DNA of 64,000 bases from Aureimonas ureilytica DSM 18598 = NBRC 106430 (GTDB lineage Bacteria > Pseudomonadota > Alphaproteobacteria > Rhizobiales > Rhizobiaceae): positions 372,001-436,000 of the forward strand of contig NZ_ARQE01000002.1 of NCBI RefSeq assembly GCF_000382705.1, read 5' to 3'. A model generated the notes under the pieces. It saw only the letters and a program-made list of their open reading frames with translations, made no database searches and had not been told where the DNA came from. Shown here one piece after another: positions 44,714-53,294 of this stretch (positions are counted from its first letter, which is position 1; the number at the start of each line of letters is the position of its first letter). Both the position numbers and the translations under genes were made by a program.

Positions 44714-45523
44714 ATGACCGCACTCACCGACGAGGAGGCCGCGCGCCTGCGCGAGCGCCATCCCCTCCACGTTCTGATGTCATGCAGACCCGCTGCCCTC
44801 AAGGAGCGCGTGCGCGGCTTGCGGGACGAACAGGTCGACGGCCGTATCCGCCTCCTCATCGACAGCGTCGTCAACGCGGCGTCGGCTGAACACATGCACC
44901 TCGTCGACATGCCGCTCGCCGAGTTGCTGGAGAGCGCCGACGAGACCCTGAAGTGGACGGTGCTCGCCTTTCTTGCCGCCTGGAGGCACCGCCCGGCGCA
45001 GCTCGAGCTGTCAGCCCGGTGCGCGGCCGAAGCCTACCTGATGGTGGCCCTCCACGACACAGTCAGGGGTCGCACCCTCGAAAAGCCAGACGACATCCGG
45101 CTTGTCAGCCGCGCGGTCAACGACGCCGAGTGGATGGTCGGCCACGCGGTCGGCTGGGGCGCTCTCGCCAACGGCGTCGCCAGCGAGAACCGCTTGGGGA
45201 CAGTTGGCCTGACGGAGCACCCCAGGGAGCTCGGCCTCGAGGTCGTCGCCGCCCTTTGGTCGGCCATTGACTCCCATGCCCGCGAGATCGGCTACCAGGA
45301 GGGCTACGCCGCGGGCTACGGGCTCACGCGACACCACGGCGCCGAGGCTCGGAAGGTCTCGAGCCGGACAGGCGTGTCCGAGCGCCCGCAAGCGGCGTCG
45401 AACGTCGTGGTCGTCCCCATGCCCAGCTCTCGCGCGAGTTGCGCAAGGAGTCGGGTGTCGGGGACATCATCGGCGTCGCGCTTCCCCTGTTGCCCGCTCG
45501 AGGCCTTGTCGAGGCGCGCATGA
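44714..45523 (+). CDS. Helical protein of unknown function upstream of an AAA+ ATPase
   Basis: 269 residues from the ATG at 44714 (MTALTDEEAARLRERHPLHV). Up to about residue 215 it is a well-formed helical protein (LKWTVLAFLAAWRHRPAQLE, DHAREIGYQEGYAAGYGLTR). The last 50 residues are Ser/Arg-rich and overlap the ATPase in another frame. The stop TGA at 45521-45523 overlaps an ATG at 45520 inside the ATPase frame, a typical coupling signal. Like the 223-residue protein before it, it matches nothing I can name; the two share a similar helical make-up but no clear sequence identity. Confidence 0.65.
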   Translation: MTALTDEEAARLRERHPLHVLMSCRPAALKERVRGLRDEQVDGRIRLLIDSVVNAASAEHMHLVDMPLAELLESADETLKWTVLAFLAAWRHRPAQLELSARCAAEAYLMVALHDTVRGRTLEKPDDIRLVSRAVNDAEWMVGHAVGWGALANGVASENRLGTVGLTEHPRELGLEVVAALWSAIDSHAREIGYQEGYAAGYGLTRHHGAEARKVSSRTGVSERPQAASNVVVVPMPSSRASCARSRVSGTSSASRFPCCPLEALSRRA

Positions 45524-46248
45524 AGCTGCTCGAAGAGCATCCGCACGCCGCGGCCGTCATCGATCGGATGCTCGGCGACCTCGCCGAGGGACATTCCGTC
45601 CGCATCCGCCCTGTCATCCTCGTCGGCCCCCCGGGTGCGGGCAAGTCCCGCCTCTGCCGAGACGTCCTCGACGCGCTGGGCATTCCGTTCGCCCCGATCG
45701 ACGCCGGCACCACGATGGACCACGGCCTGACGGGCTCGGCTAGGCGGTGGCACGGGGCGCACCCGTCCGTCCCGCTCCGGCTGTTCGCCCAGCACAAGGT
45801 GGCCAACCCGGGCATCCTGGTCGACGAGCTCGAAAAAGCAGGTCGCTCCTCGGCGGGGGCTATCCACGACCCGATGCTCTCGCTCCTCGAGCCGCTATCG
45901 GCCCGGAGCTGGCGGGACCACTTCCTCGACGCCGAGCTCGACGCCTCGCACCTCGTCTGGCTTTGCACGGCGAACTCGACCGCCGGGATCCCAGGCCCGC
46001 TCCTCAACCGTTTGCGGGTCCTGAGGGTGCCCCTGCCCGCCGCGGCGCACGTCCCGGCGCTCGCGGACCGGATCCGGCGCGACCTCCTGCGCGAGCGAAG
46101 CCTCGACCCCGGCATGGAGCCGCCGCTCGACGCCGAGGAGATCGAGGCGCTCGTCGCCGCCTTCGGCCGGGAGGGGAGCCTGCGGGACCTCAGGCGGTAC
46201 GTAGAAGCACTGCTCGACGCGCGGGCGTCGATGGCCAAGCGGAACTGA
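45439..46248 (+). CDS. AAA+ ATPase
   Basis: Up to 269 residues from a TTG at 45439, or 242 from the ATG at 45520 that overlaps the upstream stop by ATGA. Walker A is GPPGAGKS, Walker B ILVDELEKAG, sensor 1 VWLCTANST, and an arginine-finger-like LLNRLRVLRVP follows. A Lon/MoxR-like small helical domain ends the protein (EIEALVAAFGREGSLRDLRR). It lacks a protease domain, so it is a free AAA+ remodelling ATPase, perhaps acting with the helical proteins encoded upstream. The longer start includes LRKESGVGDIIGVALPLLPA, which reads like conserved sequence and may favour it. Confidence 0.8.
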   Translation: MRKESGVGDIIGVALPLLPARGLVEARMKLLEEHPHAAAVIDRMLGDLAEGHSVRIRPVILVGPPGAGKSRLCRDVLDALGIPFAPIDAGTTMDHGLTGSARRWHGAHPSVPLRLFAQHKVANPGILVDELEKAGRSSAGAIHDPMLSLLEPLSARSWRDHFLDAELDASHLVWLCTANSTAGIPGPLLNRLRVLRVPLPAAAHVPALADRIRRDLLRERSLDPGMEPPLDAEEIEALVAAFGREGSLRDLRRYVEALLDARASMAKRN

Positions 46249-46261
46249 AGGGGACGCGACG

Positions 46262-46621
46262 ATGGAGATGGACGAATCCGACTGGCGCCGCCATCTCGGC
46301 CGCCGTTGGGCCGAGCAATTCGGCGGGCGGCCCTTCGGCTTCACCGTCGGCGACGGCTGGGATCACCTCTTGGCGGAAGTGTTCCGGCGCGTCGACGCGG
46401 TGCTCGAGGACGACGAGCGGGACAGTTTCGCCTGGTCCGACATCAAGGAGAAGTGGGGGGTCCTGCGCATGACCCACAACGGCGGCGACCACATCGACGA
46501 GGTCGTGGACTGGGCGGAGGCGGCGTCCAAGCGCATCTGCGACCGATGCGGCGGGTCGGGGCGCCTGCGAAGCGAGGGCGGACACTGGCGGACCCGATGC
46601 GATGTCTGCGACGGCCTCTGA
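46262..46621 (+). CDS. Small zinc-ribbon-type protein, unknown function
   Basis: 119 residues (MEMDESDWRRHLGRRWAEQF). The N-terminal half is helical; the C-terminus has CDRCGGSGR and RTRCDVCDG, four cysteines as two CxxC pairs that should bind zinc. The central IKEKWGVLRMTHNGGDHIDE is strongly patterned. Proteins of this form are known as conserved hypotheticals near mobile DNA; no function is established to my knowledge. It starts 13 bp after the ATPase stop and so belongs to its transcript. Confidence 0.75.
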   Translation: MEMDESDWRRHLGRRWAEQFGGRPFGFTVGDGWDHLLAEVFRRVDAVLEDDERDSFAWSDIKEKWGVLRMTHNGGDHIDEVVDWAEAASKRICDRCGGSGRLRSEGGHWRTRCDVCDGL

Positions 46622-46642
46622 AGGGTAGATGTCGCTTCATTC

Positions 46643-47140
46643 GCTACTGCTGCCTGTCGCAGGTTTGACAGCCGCGTCCGAAAGCCGACGTATCCCGTTT
46701 CAGCATCCCATGGACCGTTCATGGATGCTCGCAAGTTGGAGAACCACACGAAATCGAAGCTTGCGAAGGCATGGCCGAGCATCAATCGCTTCAGCTCGGC
46801 AATGGTCGAGCCACCCCAGTAGATTTCATTGAGAAGAGTAAACCCGATTGAGATGTCTTCCGGCTGATCCGGCGCTGCGTAGTAGCGCGAGCAGCCAATA
46901 ATTCGGCTGTCCTTTCGGTCCATGATCGGCAGGGTCGTGCCACTGTCCAGGAGGAAACGGGAAATAGGGCTCAAACACTTCGCGCTTATGCCGATTTTTC
47001 GCTGGATGACCTGCCCACGTTTCGGGATCGCTCGCGGCTCCGTAAAGGCCTTGAAGATCATCGAGCTTCACAGGGCGAAACAGCAGGCCGTCGCCGGCGA
47101 GCGTCGGCTGTGAATCGAAGGCTGAGGGCTGACGGATCAT
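46643..47140 (-). pseudogene. GNAT acetyltransferase, frameshifted
   Basis: From the ATG at 47140, LFRPVKLDDLQGLYGAASDP and REVFEPYFPF give the start of a GNAT fold. The frame then shifts by one at about 46960, where the second frame carries LLDSGTTLPIMDRKDSRIIG, YYAAPDQPEDISIGFTLLNE and LMLGHAFASFDFVWF. The C-terminus appears shifted again near 46730. The parts match the N-acetyltransferase order for small-molecule or amino-acid acetylation, but no intact protein is possible. Confidence 0.7.
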
Positions 47141-47410
47141 CTTGCATCCTTTGGCGGCGCTGTCTGCTTCGCGCGACGTCTATGAAAAAGCGGATCGACA
47201 GCATTTCACCCATCCAAGACGTACGACCTGTATCTCCGATCTTCCGAAAACGCACGATGGGCGACACGGGTTGGACATTCAGGTCGCGATCGCCGTCCGC
47301 CCGATCTCGGCCACGATCACCTTGGGAGCGGCTGGGAACTGAACCGCGCCTGCTCCACGCCGTAGACGAAGACGGTCGGCATTCGATGCTCCCTAAGGTC
47401 ATTCAGGTCA

Positions 47411-47551
47411 GTGACCTCCCGCTCGGCCGTCACGACGCTGACCGTCTGGGGCGAGTTCGCCAGCGCCGTCTGCTGGCCCCTCTCCGCCTTCTCGTTCGAG
47501 CAAGTGGGCTGGCGTGGCGCCTACCTAACCGAAGTCTCGCCGCACGGCTGA
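47411..47551 (+). pseudogene. Fragment of an MFS transporter
   Basis: About 46 codons read SAVTTLTVWGEFASAVCWPL and FEQVGWRGAYLTEV before a TGA. The GxFAS..WPL and GWRGAYL blocks are typical of MFS helices IV-V. No other part of the transporter is seen within the flanking 300 bp on either side. The surrounding 46.6-47.85 kb holds no intact gene. Confidence 0.45.
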
Positions 47552-47850
47552 CGTCCCAAGTTGCGCAGAGACCGGGTGAAGCCACGAGGTTATGTCTCCG
47601 TCGCCGGCAGACCCATGTTCCGGCGCCCCATCGGTTCGCCAGAACGGCTATATCCCGTTTCCCTGTTCGATCGGAACAGGTCAGCACCGGATCACGAAAA
47701 CACCGCTCCGACGCTCCAATGCTCCGGTGTTATGTTGTTCTTTTATTTGAAGAAATTTGCGTCAATCCTTAGATTCTGTGTGAGGTAGATTTTGAATGTT
47801 TGTCATGCTCGGCCCGTTGGCACCAAAAGTTCTCTGAGACAGGGCACGAC

Positions 47851-49233
47851 ATGGACGAGAATGTGGACGACGCCCGTCTTCCTGACGGGACTGCATTGAG
47901 AGTAGGCGTCGGCAAAAGCCGCTGGAGATCCTTCCAACCCGATGTCGAAGGGTTGGAGACGGCCGGATACGCAAGCATTGCGGGGTGCTGGGCGCTCTTC
48001 CAGCCGGACGGCAACCCGGCGCGCATCCAGAACACGTACTTGCGGGAGCGCTTCACGGGAGATTGGGCACCACGCTTTCCCGGCCGCGACGCGCCGCTGG
48101 AAGTGAGCGGGTGGTCGGTGTCAACTTCGAAGGGCGCCGCCGACAGATTGGGCAACTTCTTCAACTGGATGGATGCCGCAGGCTATGACTGGCGCACCAT
48201 CGCGTACGCTGCGTTGCTCCAATACCAGGCCGACATGGTCAAAGGGCTTTGGGTGAAGTCGAGACCGTTCGACGGCGGCCCTGACGACGGTGCGGTTCCC
48301 GTTCCGCTGACGAACAACGTGTCGAACCACCGGACCGACGAGGCAACGTTCTTCCTGCTATGGGCGGCCGAGACGGGCCACCGCGGGCCCTTCGACGTTC
48401 CTGCGAGACTTGTGAAGTTGCGGCGGAGGGGCGGTGTCGAGCGGCCGACTTGGATCCGCTCGCGCAGGCTGAAGCCAAATCCCAGCAACTTCAAGCTGAA
48501 GCAGGTACCGACCGTTCAGCAGGTGCAGCTCTGGGAGGATGCCGTCCGAAGAGACAAGGGGCGGGCCAAGGCCCTCAATTGCAGGTTCATCGTCAGGACC
48601 GCGGTTCGTCTTGAAGAGGGCACGTCGGTGAGGGTCGGGCAATGGCCGTCGTTGGTGGCGTTGGATGAGCGGGCAGCTTTGGGATACGACTCGATCCCGC
48701 TGCTGCTGTCCGTCACGAAGGGTGGGACACCACGCTACATCGACGTGCCACTCGACCTCGCCGTGGAGGTCCGGAACTACATCGACACATCCCGCCTCGT
48801 CGCGCAGTTGCGCTTTATGAAGCGCGAGAAGAAGGACGCGTCCGATCTTCTCTTCCTGTCGGACGCGCGAGGATTTGAAGGCACGCCGATCCGCAGGCAA
48901 TCAGTGTACCGTTGCTTCAAGAAGAAGGTCGCGGGCGGCCCCAAGGATTGGCACCCCCACATGGCCCGCCACTTCTACGCGTGCCAGCACATCCTAAACG
49001 CGGTGCGCACGGACGCCGAAATCCTCGGGCAAGATGTCGCTTTGCTGGGCGTCGATTGGGTGGCCGCGAGGGCGGGATACCACCTTGAGCTGCTGCGCCA
49101 ACAACTCGGCCACCAGGAGGCCTCCACGACCAAGATCTATCTTAGGTGGCTCCTGACAGCACTAGGCCTTGCTGTTGTCACTTCCTTCTGGATGCGCAAG
49201 CTCGACGCGGGAGGCGACCTTGACGCGGTTTGA
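47851..49233 (+). CDS. ginA: Tyrosine recombinase GinA
   Basis: 460 residues from the ATG at 47851 (MDENVDDARLPDGTALRVGV); a longer start at 47800 is possible. An N-terminal SAM-like core-binding domain (TSKGAADRLGNFFNWMDAAG) precedes a catalytic domain. Residues visible are Arg near 253 (TAVRLEEG), Lys near 290 (SVTKGGTPRY), His370-x-x-Arg373 (HPHMARHFYA), His near 421 (LGHQEAS) and nucleophile Tyr near 430 (TKIYLRWL). All active-site positions are therefore present. It overlaps ginB by 14 bp. An AT-rich leader upstream supplies the promoter. Confidence 0.85.
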   Translation: MDENVDDARLPDGTALRVGVGKSRWRSFQPDVEGLETAGYASIAGCWALFQPDGNPARIQNTYLRERFTGDWAPRFPGRDAPLEVSGWSVSTSKGAADRLGNFFNWMDAAGYDWRTIAYAALLQYQADMVKGLWVKSRPFDGGPDDGAVPVPLTNNVSNHRTDEATFFLLWAAETGHRGPFDVPARLVKLRRRGGVERPTWIRSRRLKPNPSNFKLKQVPTVQQVQLWEDAVRRDKGRAKALNCRFIVRTAVRLEEGTSVRVGQWPSLVALDERAALGYDSIPLLLSVTKGGTPRYIDVPLDLAVEVRNYIDTSRLVAQLRFMKREKKDASDLLFLSDARGFEGTPIRRQSVYRCFKKKVAGGPKDWHPHMARHFYACQHILNAVRTDAEILGQDVALLGVDWVAARAGYHLELLRQQLGHQEASTTKIYLRWLLTALGLAVVTSFWMRKLDAGGDLDAV

Positions 49234-51238
49234 CCCCGAAGGTGCGGACGACCGGCCGGACCAGCGGAGACTCGCAACGTGGGTCCGACCGAGCGACGGT
49301 TCCGCACCATACGAAGCCGACTTCTCGACGTTCTTCCTTCCATACCAATCGGCGCGCCTCTCAGGCCTAGCGCTGAGGCATTGGGGCGGCGACTTCTCGG
49401 TGAGGGAGCAGTTGGCAGGCGAATTCATGGAACACGTATTGAGCGAGGCGCCCTCAGAGGACGCGTTTGCTTCGATCGCATCTGCGACCCGAATCTTCAG
49501 TCGATACCTCGACAACATCGATCCGGACCGGAAGGTGGGCGGCGTCGCCGACATCAATGAGGTCCACGGGATGCAGTTCCGGCAGTGGCTTTCGGATAGG
49601 GGTTACGCCGGGGGGGGAGGCACAGTTTACCAGCGCGTCGCGCAGATGATCAATCGGGTGAGGCAGAACGCCTCCCTTCCCGCGCTCGCCTGGCCACCCC
49701 GGGATCGTGGAGAGAGCGAGCTCGGCGGCGCGGACTTCGACGAGCAGGGCATCATCCGGCTGACCCATGCTCTGAGGCATGAGATCAGGCAGGTGAAGGG
49801 AATGTTTCGGGAGGGAGAGGAGCTGGCCGCGCGTGGTTGCGACCCAAGAGTGCCAGACGACGCCACGGAGCGGCGTGAACTCTGGATTAGACGGGATTGC
49901 CACGCACATTTGATTCTGAAGCTGTCGAAGACATTCCTTCCTGACAAGGACGCAATCCTGAAGGAGGATGCGGTCAACCTCATCCAGCCCGCCGATCGAA
50001 GATCCAGATCGCCCGACGGGCCATTGTACCTAGCGCCGGGAATGACCCAGCGCGGCAGCCGCGGGGTGGTCGGGAAGTTGCGGTGGGCGCATCCGAGCGC
50101 TCACGACACCGCGCTCTTTCTTTGGCTGTTCCTCCTTGCGACAGGGTGGAACCTCTCGACTGCCCTCGGCGTCGACGTCTCGTCTGAGGAGGGCTGGGCG
50201 GAGCCGCACCCCACAAATCCGCTCTACATGGTCATTCACGCGTGGAAGAAACGCTCCAACGCGCACGTATTCGCGGTGTCTTTGGAGAAGCCAGAGTTCC
50301 ACCCATACCGGATAGTCAAGTACATGTGCGCGCGAACGGCGGTCATGCGCGCGACGGTGCTGCGAAACCTTGAGGCCGCCAGACGGAATTTCGAGCGGAA
50401 CCCGTCAATGGAGCTCGAGCGAGAAATCGCGGAGTTGGAACGCGTCTCGCGGAGCCCATGGCTGTACCACTCCATCGACAAAGTTGGTCGCGTGAGCGCT
50501 TTCGACGTGAGCGAAGCCTTCCACCTCAACCAGATCGCCCAGAGCACCATCGCGCGCCACGGGTTGGAAGATTCCCATCCGTCCCTTCTCGAGCTGACGA
50601 CCAGCATCGGCCGCGATGCCTGGATCGGGCACGCCTACGTGTCGAGCGGTTACCAGAGCCTGATCGCGCAGATGGCCGCGCAGCACAGCAACCGGCGTAG
50701 CCTTCGCCACTACCTTCGCAACAAGGTGCTTCGCAGGCGAAGCTTTACCACTGTGATGCGGGTCCAGGACCACGCGCTCTCAGACATTTACGACGGACGT
50801 CCGCTCGATCCCACGCGTCTACGCATCCTTGTGACGCACGGCCACATCACCGTCGAACAGGAGGCAAGGCTCATCGACGTAAGGATGCGGACGCGGCTCG
50901 GCATGGCCTGCCTCTCGCCGCGAAACCCGCCGCCGCACATCGCGCCCGACCATGAAAAGGGCAGCTTGTGCACCCAACAGCGATGCACGGGATGCGAACA
51001 CGGCGTTGTGTTCGAGGAGAGCCTAACTCCGCTCGCGAGGGCCTTGGCGGAGCTCCACTGGATCAAGAGATCTATCCCTCTCGAGTCGTGGCTAGGCTCG
51101 TCCTTCGAGACGGAGGAGGTCTCCATCAGCGAAACACTCGCCCTCTTCAACACCGATACGGTCAGGGCGATCCACGACGCTTGGTTGGACGAACTCAGGA
51201 ACGGCAAGAGGCTGCCTCATGACGCGTACCCCGCATAG
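49220..51238 (+). CDS. ginB: Large recombinase GinB
   Basis: 672 residues from TTG 49220, chosen because GGGAGG at 49209-49214 is well placed. Tyrosine-recombinase features are reduced but present in the C-terminal half: Arg near 465 (IGRDAWIGHAYVSSG) and the H-x9-Y box QHSNRRSLRHYLRN (His near 489, Tyr near 498). The HxxR histidine is not seen, so catalysis may depend on partners. A cysteine cluster CTQQRCTGC at about 584-592 suggests a zinc site. It overlaps ginA by 14 bp and ginC by 20 bp. Confidence 0.8.
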   Translation: MTRFDPEGADDRPDQRRLATWVRPSDGSAPYEADFSTFFLPYQSARLSGLALRHWGGDFSVREQLAGEFMEHVLSEAPSEDAFASIASATRIFSRYLDNIDPDRKVGGVADINEVHGMQFRQWLSDRGYAGGGGTVYQRVAQMINRVRQNASLPALAWPPRDRGESELGGADFDEQGIIRLTHALRHEIRQVKGMFREGEELAARGCDPRVPDDATERRELWIRRDCHAHLILKLSKTFLPDKDAILKEDAVNLIQPADRRSRSPDGPLYLAPGMTQRGSRGVVGKLRWAHPSAHDTALFLWLFLLATGWNLSTALGVDVSSEEGWAEPHPTNPLYMVIHAWKKRSNAHVFAVSLEKPEFHPYRIVKYMCARTAVMRATVLRNLEAARRNFERNPSMELEREIAELERVSRSPWLYHSIDKVGRVSAFDVSEAFHLNQIAQSTIARHGLEDSHPSLLELTTSIGRDAWIGHAYVSSGYQSLIAQMAAQHSNRRSLRHYLRNKVLRRRSFTTVMRVQDHALSDIYDGRPLDPTRLRILVTHGHITVEQEARLIDVRMRTRLGMACLSPRNPPPHIAPDHEKGSLCTQQRCTGCEHGVVFEESLTPLARALAELHWIKRSIPLESWLGSSFETEEVSISETLALFNTDTVRAIHDAWLDELRNGKRLPHDAYPA

Positions 51239-53294
51239 CGGTAGGCCCGTGTCGCCGACGAATGTTGAGCCGACGTGGCAGGCGGATCTCGTCATGCGGG
51301 TGGGCGAATTCAGTTCCCTGGCGCGGATGCCCTGGCGGGAGTTGGCGAGGGTCGAATTATTTCCGGGCGTCGCCCTTGGAAGTGCGACGGTCGTGGTTCC
51401 CGAGAGATACCTGCCGTCAGGCCCGTTGAGACGCAGTTCCGCTCGAACGCTCGACGCCACTTGCGGGGGCAAGATCGTTCACGCTGACACGTCCGCCCGG
51501 GCGGCACGGCTCGCCGAGGGGGTGGGCCGGCTTCTCCTCGCACTGGCGCTTCCGTCGGCGGTACAGAAGCGCGGCCGGGTTCTGACCGCCTCCTCCTTCT
51601 TGTCGTACAGCCGCACGTGTCTAACGGCGGTCAAGTGGATTATCGAGAACGCCCCGTCCTCGGACGGGTCGTTATGGGCGCACCTCGACGCTCGCGACTT
51701 GCGTCTGCTCGTGTCCAACTTCGCGTCAAGCGAGGCGCGAAGCGACTTCTTCATACTTCTTGAGCGATTTCGGGAGGCGCACAAGCGCGGGATCTTAAAC
51801 GACTTCCTGGTCTCGCCGCTTCCCGAGCCTGCTTCACGAAATCCGCCTCTCGAGGCGACATACAAGGAAAGGCCGCCGCGTGCGGCCGCGTCTGGCAAGG
51901 TCGCGGCCAGGCTGGAACGGGACGGAAGGCATTTCCCCGATGCCTACGTGGACGCGATCATCTCCCGGGCGCTATACTTTTCGAACCAACTCGCCCCTGC
52001 CGTGCTCGATTGCTGGGTGCTGGTCCGGGACGCTGGCACACGTTGGAAGGATCGATCCGGCGGCACGTCCAACTCGCTATGCATCGCCGAGCGCAAGGCC
52101 CTCATCGCGAGGTTCGCGTGGCGTGACGCCGACGGCAATGTGATCGCCGCCCTTCCCTTCCCCGTTTGGCAGAAGATTGAGGGGAAGTTTTGCCTGTCGA
52201 ACAGATGGCCACCTGAAGACGCACGGTCGTTTCGGCTCGTCGTGCGGGTCATCCAAGTATGCAACTACGCGCTTGTGGCCTTCTGCACGGGCATGCGTAA
52301 CAGCGAGATTGCGTCGGCCGAGGATCAACGCGGCGAGAGTCTCGAGGCATGTCTCTTCGAGGCTAAGACTTCGAAGTACGTCGACGCGATCGCCGGACGG
52401 AGCCGGGATTGGCCGATCCATCCGCTGGCCGCGCAGGCGCTACGTGTTCAGCAGAGGCTCGCGGAAACCTTTCGTCCCGAGGGGGCCAAGCACCTATGGG
52501 TCCACCTGAAAGACACGGGCGACGGCGACGCGGGCTCACCGCTTCTGAATTTCACTGAGCCGATGGTGCAGGTCACTGAGCATCTCGGCCTGAAAGAACT
52601 GGCGGGTGACCGTCGCCCCCACATGCACAGGTGGCGCCATACGATAGCGCGGCTCGTGGCCCTGGCGTGCGCGGAGGCACCGCAGATCCTCCTCGACCTG
52701 CTCGGCCACGCCGACTTCGAGCAGGTCATGGTCTACATGCTGTCCGATCCGGACATCGCCGCCGAAGCTACAAGGGTCGCGCGCGAAGCCAGGATCGTCC
52801 TTGCGGAAGAGGCGATCGGCGAAGTCCTTGAAGGCTTGGCGGGTGGAAACGCCGCGGCGCCCATGAAGCAAGGTTTGGCAAACCTGAGGATGAGGCGCGG
52901 GGCCGAGACGTTCGGATCGGACTCAATGAGGGAACTGGCGGAAGTCCTCACCTTCGGCGGCAAGACCTGGAACCTCGTCAGGCCCGGCGTCCTGTGCACG
53001 AAGGCACTCGGTGAGTACGGCCCCTGCACGAAGGGCTACGGCAACGCGGATCCGGGAAGTTGTCGCACAGGATGCGATCACCGTCTCGAGACAGCTCGGG
53101 CGCGCTCGCATGCGGCAGGAGCCCTGGAGCAACTCCTGGAGGAGTTGGCGGCTGCCGAAGCGGAGGGGGCGACGATGCTCGTCGCGAACTTCGAGGGGCA
53201 GATCCTGGCGCAACTGAGGAGGTGGGACGACCTTCGGCGCCAACTCGTCGAAACTGATGCTGCGGCAAGAAGAATCTGGGAGCGGGCGCAGTGA
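51219..53294 (+). CDS. ginC: Large tyrosine recombinase GinC
   Basis: 691 residues. The catalytic domain is well conserved: Arg near 360 in FCTGMRNSEIAS, Lys near 384 (FEAKTSKY), HRWRH at about 470-474, His near 496 (LLGHADFEQ) and Tyr near 505 (VMVYML). After it come about 110 residues and a cysteine-rich tail (LCTKALGEYGPCTKGYGNAD, then SCRTGCDH) that should bind zinc. The N-terminal 300 residues are a specific DNA-binding region without clear relatives. It overlaps both neighbours (20 bp with ginB, 4 bp with ginD). Confidence 0.87.
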   Translation: MTRTPHSGRPVSPTNVEPTWQADLVMRVGEFSSLARMPWRELARVELFPGVALGSATVVVPERYLPSGPLRRSSARTLDATCGGKIVHADTSARAARLAEGVGRLLLALALPSAVQKRGRVLTASSFLSYSRTCLTAVKWIIENAPSSDGSLWAHLDARDLRLLVSNFASSEARSDFFILLERFREAHKRGILNDFLVSPLPEPASRNPPLEATYKERPPRAAASGKVAARLERDGRHFPDAYVDAIISRALYFSNQLAPAVLDCWVLVRDAGTRWKDRSGGTSNSLCIAERKALIARFAWRDADGNVIAALPFPVWQKIEGKFCLSNRWPPEDARSFRLVVRVIQVCNYALVAFCTGMRNSEIASAEDQRGESLEACLFEAKTSKYVDAIAGRSRDWPIHPLAAQALRVQQRLAETFRPEGAKHLWVHLKDTGDGDAGSPLLNFTEPMVQVTEHLGLKELAGDRRPHMHRWRHTIARLVALACAEAPQILLDLLGHADFEQVMVYMLSDPDIAAEATRVAREARIVLAEEAIGEVLEGLAGGNAAAPMKQGLANLRMRRGAETFGSDSMRELAEVLTFGGKTWNLVRPGVLCTKALGEYGPCTKGYGNADPGSCRTGCDHRLETARARSHAAGALEQLLEELAAAEAEGATMLVANFEGQILAQLRRWDDLRRQLVETDAAARRIWERAQ

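Noticed and set aside
47324-47430. Minus-strand frame reading VTDLNDLREHRMPTVFVYG as a gene piece
   Set aside because: The stretch looks protein-like, but it overlaps the MFS relic and stops quickly; no family could be named, so it was not listed as a feature.
47851-53294. Recombinase-in-trio (RIT) element
   Set aside because: RIT recombinases are three similar-sized proteins of roughly 300-400 residues. Here sizes are 460, 672 and 691 and a fourth small gene is present, fitting GInt better.
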